Of a stretch of DNA of 64,000 nucleotides, positions 51,401 through 60,400 are shown in pieces (position 1 is the first letter of the stretch; each line of letters starts with the position of its first letter). Source of the stretch: Phylloscopus collybita (Eukaryota; Chordata; Aves; Passeriformes; Phylloscopidae); contig JAJNNQ010000075.1 of assembly GCA_027886175.1 (NCBI GenBank), positions 4,691,001-4,755,000 of the forward strand. Direction: 5' to 3'. The translations under genes were made by a program, and so were the position numbers. The notes beneath the pieces were generated by a model that was not told the DNA's origin, searched no databases, and saw nothing but the letters and a program-made list of their open reading frames with translations.

Positions 51401-54400
51401 TTAAAAAAATCTTTACCTCAGCTCCACTAGGGTAATTTTCTTTCTAATTCCTGGGGTTTCACTGGGCTTAGACTGGAGTAGGTGAAAAAGAGCATTTAGA
51501 CCTCAGGATGTGATGCATTCAGGCACAGAGGTTTAGAACACAGCACTGTTAGAACCAGAACCAGAGTTTATTACCTGGGCAATCCAAGAAAACCTAAATT
51601 GCCCTCCTACTGATTGTTAAAATTCATTTGATTTAATTGTATTAATGTAGTGATTTAATTTCAAACTGAAAGGTGATATTGAAAATGAAGAACTTTTCAA
51701 TTTCATATTCCATTAAGCAAACTTCTATCCCAGTAATACCAATATATTACCTATAAAAGCCAATATAGTTGGAAATAATTTTTACTGGTGCAGAAAGGGA
51801 AATAATTATCACATCCATTCTGAGGTCAATCCAATCTTAATGGTGCCAAGACATGATTTCATATCTTAAAATGGAGTACCATTCTGAAATATGTTTTGGT
51901 GGGTTAGGAAGTTATAGTATTTAATTTAGAGCTCTAAATCATCTATATTTTGACACAGAGTCCTTTGAGACCTGCCAAGATGTTAAAAGGATTGAAAACT
52001 GAAGTAGAGGAAGAAATGAACACAGCTACATTTCACAGTGTTGGGAGGCTTTGGGCTTCTCTGATACAGAGGTGGTGGCTGGGGGGTTGTTGGTAGCATA
52101 TTAGGAACTGCTGAGAATTTCACAAAATGAAAGAAATAGTTACTGGTAGAATGCACAAATCTGGTACTAGCTTAGTACCAGAAGCTTTCTGCTTTTTCTG
52201 TTCAGCTATTTTTTATATTGAAAAAGAAATTCATCCTTTAAAGACCTGTTACACAGCTCTTCTGTGGTGTTCTCTGGGTTACAGGTTTTCTGTACTGGGA
52301 AATGTAGAGCTGAAACTGATCCTTGAGATAAACTGTACTGAACCCACAGGTTTTAAACAACTCCTTTGTTTAAAATCCAATACTGCCTACAAAAAAGCTT
52401 CTAAGCTTTAAAGTTCCTTTCTCTCCAGGGTGTGCCTGGAGGCCCTGGACTCCCAGGAAAGGCAGGAGAAAAGGGGGAGAAGGTGAGTTGATTCTTTGAT
52501 GGGTTTGTTTCTCTTTTTCTTGAGCATTTTAAGTAATAGGGACAGATGCAATCTGAACTGGGAAATTATTTCATAGGTTTGTGGATGGTTAAGACACATG
52601 GCTTCATGAATTCATCTTGTCTGAACTCTATTACGTGTACTATAAGGTTTTCATCCAGTGCAACTTTCTAATTTACCTAATAAACCGCTGAGATATGTCT
52701 GGATATAGTGAAGTCACTGCTACACAGTTATGGTCTGCTGTCCTCATAACCTCACAAGGGTGGGCATTTGGTGTTTTCAGAAGCTTGTATTCACTGTAAA
52801 TCCAAAGCTGGGAGAACAACTGGCTTTCTGTCCCCTTCCATGAGCCTTCTGAAGTCAGGGAGTTGTGTTTGGTCATGCACCCCAGAGTGCCCAACATGCT
52901 GGAGTCCTGATCTTTGTTTTCTGGGGTAGGAATGATCAATCAAAAACATGACCCCCTACATCCATCTATTTGGGGCTTAAAACGGAATGAATCCCAGCTC
53001 CTTCAGTAAAATCTTCTTCCAAATTACTGAGCTCTACCTCAGGGTCATGTGAGGACTAAGGGCTGTCTCATTCAGTGTTGCAGAAAGAGTGATGCACTTC
53101 ACTCACAGGAAAGAAGCAATGGTATATTTTTTTGATACAAGACACCAAGTTAACAAAGTTCAATGGTAAATGCCACAGTGGTTTAACAAGATTTGATGCA
53201 AGGTACACTTGATTATTTACTGCATTGAGGACAGGGACAGACAAAACTGTCAGGGAGACCCTTCCATTCAGTCATGAAGCTCAGAAAGAATCCCTTTGTG
53301 TTCTAAACTCCATCTCAGAGAGAAATTTAGGTGTGGCTGCATCCAGAGTTAGTCCCAAACTTGATCAATATTTTGTCTAAAGCATTATATGTGTGCAACC
53401 AATGCTTTGTATGACTTAGCTAGGGTTTCTAAGTGTCAAATGCAGTTATTCCCATTTTGTTTGCTGAGTATCTGATGTCGTAAGTTAATAATTTGAGGGG
53501 TAACCTTGAGAGGCAGTGCTCAAGGGGAGATCTAGGCATGCAGCCCACTGCAGGCCCTGGGCTGTCTGCTGTTCTTGGGATAAGATGTTTGCCTCATATT
53601 TTCATGCTGGCTACAGATGTTCGTTTCTCCCAAATTGGGAAGACGTTGACCAGCACTGTGGTGAGTTAGCACATCGCCCAAGCCAGCCCTCACCTCTGTA
53701 GGGTTGTTATCTGCCTCCCCTGAACCCACTGTGAGTCAGGTGCAGCCATCACAACCAGATTCATCAGCTACTCTGCTGCTGCTGGGTGTCACTTGGGCAG
53801 GGTTATGGGAATCAAAGATCAGGTCGAGATCAGGGCACATTCTGACATTTCTCAGTGTCAAACAAATTTTGACGAGTTCAGGGGGCGTGTATTCCATGAA
53901 GAGAGCAAACTGGCACATATAGCTGGTTCCCAAAACATTTTGAAGTCTTCTGTTACTTTTCTTAATGGAAATTACAAGTGCCTTGAGATTACTGAAGGAG
54001 AAGAATTCCCATTAAAGAGAGTCTCCTATGATACCAAAAGGAATCAGATGAGACAGCAAGGAAAAAATCCATATCTTTCAGTTCCAATGAAAGATTTGAG
54101 ATGGTAATTGTTTATAGTGTTCTATTGAGTTCTGATGGCATCTCTTCTACAGGGTGATCCTGGAAAAGAAGGAAAAGTGGGTTTACCTGGGCCACCTGGT
54201 GAGCCAGGGCGTGCTGGAGAGCCAGGTTTGCCTGGGAAGGGTAAAGAAGGAGAAAGGGTAAGTACTGCTGGCAAGTTTTTGTTCCATATGAGACAGGCAA
54301 GCATGACTTCTGCAGGAGAGCATGGATTTACCTGAATCCGTGGAAGGCCTGCCTGTGGAAAATGCTCCAGATCCCATCTGTGCATAAAAAAAATGTCAGA

Positions 54401-57400
54401 GAGAATTGGAGATGCATTTCTGCAATTTACATTGAAAACAGAGATTTCCACAAGGAGTAGCCATTGTCCTTGCGATTAGTACAAAAATTATTAGCTTGAT
54501 GGAAGTTCCCTAAAAGCTTTTAATTCTTGCCCAATTAGCAGCTTGTTTAATTTGGTTACATGTTGTCAGTAAAATACTACTGAGCTCAGGAGAGCAGTGG
54601 TGGGAGAATTGCTGTCTTGACCATATCAAAGTCCAGGCTCTTGTTTGGCTGGATGGTGACTGTTTTCTTGGTTTGCCTTTGCCACTTTAGGGAGAAAGAG
54701 GACCACCAGGCTTGCCAGGACCCTTTGGACATAAGGTGAGCATGGATTTCATTGTGTACTGCTCATCTTAATCACTTGAACTGGAGAAAAGAACGTTGTG
54801 CAAACATGATCTGTTTTCCACTGGAGCTCTGACTTGAAAATGCACTTCTAGCCTTCTAGGAGGTTCCTTTCTTTATTATTCCAGCATCTCTGTGTATATT
54901 ATAAATACTCAGATATGCATTAGCTGTGTTCACTTTCCACATTTAAAATGCCTTCCAGCACTGTAAGTATTCAGCACAGATGGAGGTCTAAGTGCACACT
55001 TTTTCAGGGAAACTGTGACTTTAATCCACACAACCAGGGAGACACTGCATGGCCAGGACCAACTGTCAGCCCTCAAAGAGGACTCTTCTCTACCACTTAG
55101 TCCCTTCACCTCTCTGCAAGGAGGATATGAATTATTTTGCAGTAGAACCAGGTAGTCCTGGTTTCCCCTCCTGTATTGAGGCAGAGACTACTACTTGAAG
55201 AGGTTGATGACACTAACTTCTGCTTAAAGTAATGTTTATTGCCTTATAAGTACATAGAAAAGAGAGAAAGGAATAATCAGATATTTCAGAAACTGTCCTC
55301 TTCAAAATGACCGTGTTCTGATCTGGACTGGAAGAAGAATCAGATGTTGAAACAGATTCTGTAAATGATAGAAGCAAGATTATAGCAGTACGAGACCAAA
55401 TCCATCTACATCACACATTTTTGAAATAACCAAACTGCTACAATTTTCTTTTAGTTTGGATGCATTTTGTACAAATGCATTGTAGTCTTTTCTATATATC
55501 TTTGACAGTTCAGAACACAGACCTACACCCACACAGACACACACTAATAGACTGAGAATTAATATAAAAGTCAGAAAAAAAATTTAAAAGGAATCTCATT
55601 AAGTATTCTATTCAGTAGCAACAGAAGATGATAAAAGTCTTAATTGTGTGTGGGAAAATACTATTGAAATTTTTGTATTAAAATTATCTTCTTGAATAAA
55701 ATAACTGATAAGAGACGTGTGGAGTGTTTGAACTAATCAGAATGCATTTTTTCTCACTGGCCTTGCAGTATTATTCCTTTGTAGTAAAAGATTAGCTTAA
55801 GAAGAAAGCAAGGAAGGGGAAAAATAGGAGATATTGCAGATTTAAATTTTGAGTGGGCAGAATCCACAGGTAACAATTTTTCTATCATGCTTCTATATAG
55901 AAGCATGATAGAAATAATGTCATAAAATAGTGTCATAATGAATAGCATAAATAAGATTCATTGTTATAAATCTACTGCCAACGTGAGACCAAATCTCACA
56001 ACTGCAACGCAATCCATAAAAATCTTATTGATTTCTCCCTATAACTAGAAAACAGATGTTAAATTAAAGTCTTAAAGCTGAATTCTTTCTTAGCCCTCTG
56101 TCTGCAGTGTACATTGAACAATGTCAAGCTGTTTTCTGTGCTATTCAGATTTTACTTTGAAAATCCTGTTTTTTTAGAAGGGAAGGCTCTCTTTTTCTAG
56201 TACAGTGCTTGAGAGAGAGTGGTAGAAGTGTTGACTTATATTTTACCAAAATAATTTCATACACTTCTGTGAGTAGGCCTATGTTGGTAAAGGAAAGGAG
56301 AATATTAAAATGCAATAAAACTTCCCTAATCCTGTCTTCCCCAGATAAATTATCTGTGTTGAGAAATTTTTGTGCCTTAGCCTTCTACCATGGAAGCACA
56401 GAGAGAGAAAACTGGTTGATGGTGCTTAGTGCTTCCCCAAGCCAAGGAAAGTGCCTGCTACCCTGGTGAAGCCACTGTTTCTGGAACTGTTCTGGATGTG
56501 GCTTTTGGGGGTATGGTTTGGGGTGCTTAAGGTGGTGCTGGGCTGGTGGTTGGACTAGCTGATCTTGAAGGTCTCTTCCAACCTTGGTGATTCTGTGAAA
56601 TGTTGGAAATTTGATGCAGTGCACTAAAATAAATGAATACACTTGCAAAGATTGCGTTTCCATGCAGATATGTGATGTGATGTGGCACCCAGTGAGCCCA
56701 CAGGGGTGGGCTGGGCCCATGTGGTGGAAAAAGGACACTTTATTGCCATGATGAGACAGTAACTGTGCCATATCCCCATGCTGCCACAAGCAGAATCTGT
56801 CCCTCTGTGGGCAGCATCAGGACCGGATGTACTCATGTGACATTCTGGTGTACAACCTGGTTGCATTTCAGCGCATTTCCTCATCAGTGCACAAAGCATC
56901 TAACTCTTTCCTTTATTTCAGGGTGAGAGGGGAGCTCCTGGCCTTCCTGGACAGCCAGGAGACAGAGGAGTGCCAGGAATTGGCCTGCCTGGACCCCCTG
57001 TAAGTAGCAGGTCCTGCTGCATCCTGTAACAAGGTAGAAAATCAGGCATTGCCACCTGGGGAATGTGTTGCCTCAGCTGTGCTGAGAGCCTGTGGGACAT
57101 TTTGCCTTCTGAAGGTGCAGATTCCAGATGGCTGGAATCCAGGGGCTGCCATTTGTAGCTCACGTCACAAGTCTGTTAGGAGGGCTGAAAGTGCTATAGG
57201 ATCGATCAGTGTCACTCCTGAATTTTGTGCATCATCCTGGCACCCTGGCTGTGGATGTGAGTGGAGAATCTGTGCCAAGGCAGAAGCTCTGGTCTCCTGG
57301 ACAGATATAACTTAGCTGTTGCATACCCCGTTGGAAGGGATGAGTGTGGCACACATGCCCACATCAGTGACATAATGACACTACAATAGCAAAATACAGC

Positions 57401-60400
57401 ATCAAACTGCTTAAACTGCTGTATTCTCCTCATAATTTCACACAAATATTTGGTAGGTTTGACCTCATCCATCTCTGACCTCCTGAGTGTCACTTGGTCT
57501 CATGGTGTATAGAAGAGTCTGCTCAGAAAATTTGGATTTTCATGTTGCTGGGGTTTGATCACTTCAGTAGTTGTAATGTACAATTCCTCTAGAAATGAGG
57601 GGGATTTGGCAGTGCTCTGGCAGTAGTCCTGTTCAGAGACCTCCAGCAATGCACTGAATTTGCTAATGAAACATGTTTAGGAGGAGGTAAATGCTATTTC
57701 TGCCTGTAATTGCTAGAAGACATCTGAGCCCTTGCTTTATTTTGCAATACCTCCTACATGCAGTGATCCTGGACGAATTGTTCAGTGCTTGGTTGTCAGT
57801 GCTCTGTTCATCTAGATATAAATGTCCCAATTAGTACAGGAGGTTGCCTTGAAATCTTAAGTCATATTGCTGGGTAATGAATTGAAAAATCTGTCTTTCT
57901 GAGATATGTGTCCACTTAATGTTTGCTTTTGCCATGCTGAATTCTATCTGAGTTAAAGCAGACAGGGTGGGTCCTGTTTCACATTGTGACTATATAATAT
58001 GGTCCTCACAGCATTACCAATGACTGCAGGTTTTGTTATGGTTTATCTAAGGACCAGTGGTGTTCTTGCACTTCTCAATGTTCAGCCATTAATTAAATTA
58101 AAATTAAATTAACAAATGAGTATCTGGCTTGTTTGAAAATCACTAGCTTGTGGATAGTCTTTAATTACAGATTTTTAGATTCAGTCCAGGGCTAGATGAG
58201 TTCATGTCTGCATCCTGATGTACACAGGATGACAAAGTTGTTCTTCATTGGAGATTTAGCATCCTCATCTCCATAAACACAAATGACTAAGGAATTGACT
58301 CCAAATGCAGACATCTCTTGTCTCACACCAGAAGATTGTTTTTTTCGGTGTCTTCATTATTTGCCCACTGTCAGGATGTGTAGCCACCTACACACCACAC
58401 TGTTCTCAAAAGATATGTTTTATTTATTTAATTTGCTTTACTAAATGCTTCTTTTAAAAATAAAATTAAAAAACACAACAAAACAACAATCAAACCACTA
58501 TTATGATGGGTTTTTTCCCACTGTAGATTCATCATAACCTCAGCTCCAGTGCAAAGACTGGAATTGGAAAAAAAAAAACCAAAAAAACCAAAACCAAAAC
58601 AAAAAACCCTCTGTATAACCTTGAATCTAGCAGACTGTCACAAAGACTGAGTCCCACAGTAAAAAAAAATAAAAAAGGCAGAATAAAATCAGTGGAGTTG
58701 CTTCAGTGCATATTACACACTGAATTAAAGATGTCAGCCTCTACTCTTTTTAGTGATGTGACAAAATTGTGTTTATAATACTTCATCTTCAGAGCTAAGA
58801 GCCAACAACTCTTTTTAATTGGAATCCTCACCCTGTTTCCTCCTGTGCCCTTAACCTCTCTCAGGCTTTACTCCCTGCACAGAAAGTATATATAGATGAG
58901 GATTTTTTTTTACCTTATCTGCTGAAGTATTGAGTTACAATTTACATAACACTAAGCCATAAACTTGAGCATTAGCAGAGTGTTATTTCCAACAGAGTAG
59001 GGGGGACAGCTTGAACAACTGGGGTGAATTCACACGTTTATGCTGAAGTTGCCTAATGGATGGATGCACATTATAAGAAAGGTTTCAATCTTGCCCTGCC
59101 TTGCCTTGTTGGTGTTAATTAAATTATGCATTTAGCCATTTATTTAACATGCACTAAGGTGTTTTCTTTCATGGAGACATTGTGAGGGTTAGTGAGTAAC
59201 TGTGCCAGAAATAGAAAGCAAAAGGAATTTCAGTGGTAGCCAATTTATTCAAGCCTTGTTTTGGGTGAGTTTGGAATACCAGATGGATTCACCTGTGCTG
59301 GATATGGGACTGCATCACCTCTGTGGTGTTCCTGTAGAAGTGGATACCTGCCAGTGGCTCACTCTCCCAGCTGCACATTTTAAGTTGCATCCCCAAACAA
59401 ACAGCATGCACAAGCCCACTGGTCCCCCCTACTTTGACCTAAATCAAAGAGCACTAAAGTTCTGTGGGATGTTTTTCCTTGCATAGGAGGTATGGTGGAA
59501 TGTAGTGGTCTCCAGAACCAGGGGGACTCATCCTGTCCCAGCCCAAGAGATGTGAGGATGCTGTGGTTCTGTGTCCCCAGACCCATCCAGGAGCATGGAT
59601 TGTCCATGGGCACAGGCAGTGCAGACACATCCCACCCATGAGTGCAGCACACAGTCCAGTGCAGAGAACAGTGCCTTAATGCAGAACCCACCCTGCTCAG
59701 CCAGAGGGGGATGGGAATTTTAAGTGCTTTGATTGCTGTGTCTTTTCTCTTTGTAGGGCCCTGCAGGACCCCCAGGAGACAAAGGGTCACTGGTACAGTA
59801 TGTCTTTCTAGCTATACCCAAATTTTTTGGGGAGGGGAAAACCACACTAATTATGTTTCTACCAGTCAGTTCATGAGGGCACATGTAATTGCTTTGGTTT
59901 TGCTCGAGGAATGGTCACAGGGTGGCTGACCCTCCAAAGGGAACTTCTGTGTATTACCAGGTACTTGTATGCTATATTGAGTTTTGAGAAAGATTTGATC
60001 AAGAGCCTTGGCCTTGAAACTTTTCCTTGTGTGTCAATAGTCCTACAAAAGAAATAATGAGTGACTTGTTTCACCCTTCATTCAAAAAATTATTTTAAAG
60101 CACATAATTCAAAGCTCATTTCTTATAGCCAAGGCCTCAACGGTTTAAAAGAAACAGTTTAAAACATTTTTCATACTTAAATATTACAGATTTCAGTATT
60201 TACCACATACAGTCCCTCAACATTCAGTTTTTCAAGGATGCATTCAATTTTTCATTGCTGTGGCACAAACAACTATGTATTATGGTCTCATTAGACACTG
60301 GCCTGAATTTCCAGCACAACAGCTAATCCTAGCAGTGGGATAGCCTGGAACTGAGAAGATGGACCTTCTTTTCTCCTCTACTGTCCTGTGCTCAGTCATA

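Larger units (their letters stand above)
54736..56921 (+). other. Intron with palindrome and CR1 remnant; no Cys-rich exon seen
   Basis: 2.19 kb. It holds a perfect 36-bp palindrome (55879-55914) and a sense CR1 3' end (56510-56597: ggttggactagctgatcttg, ggtctcttccaaccttggtg). I searched it by eye for the exon that in human encodes a Cys-containing break (AACGKV...CVK) and found no candidate with proper splice sites. Confidence 0.6.

Noticed and set aside
54959..55140. Open stretch after tttttcag near 55006 as the missing Cys exon
   Set aside because: It encodes a single Cys, has no suitable donor at an in-phase position and no resemblance to the human segment.
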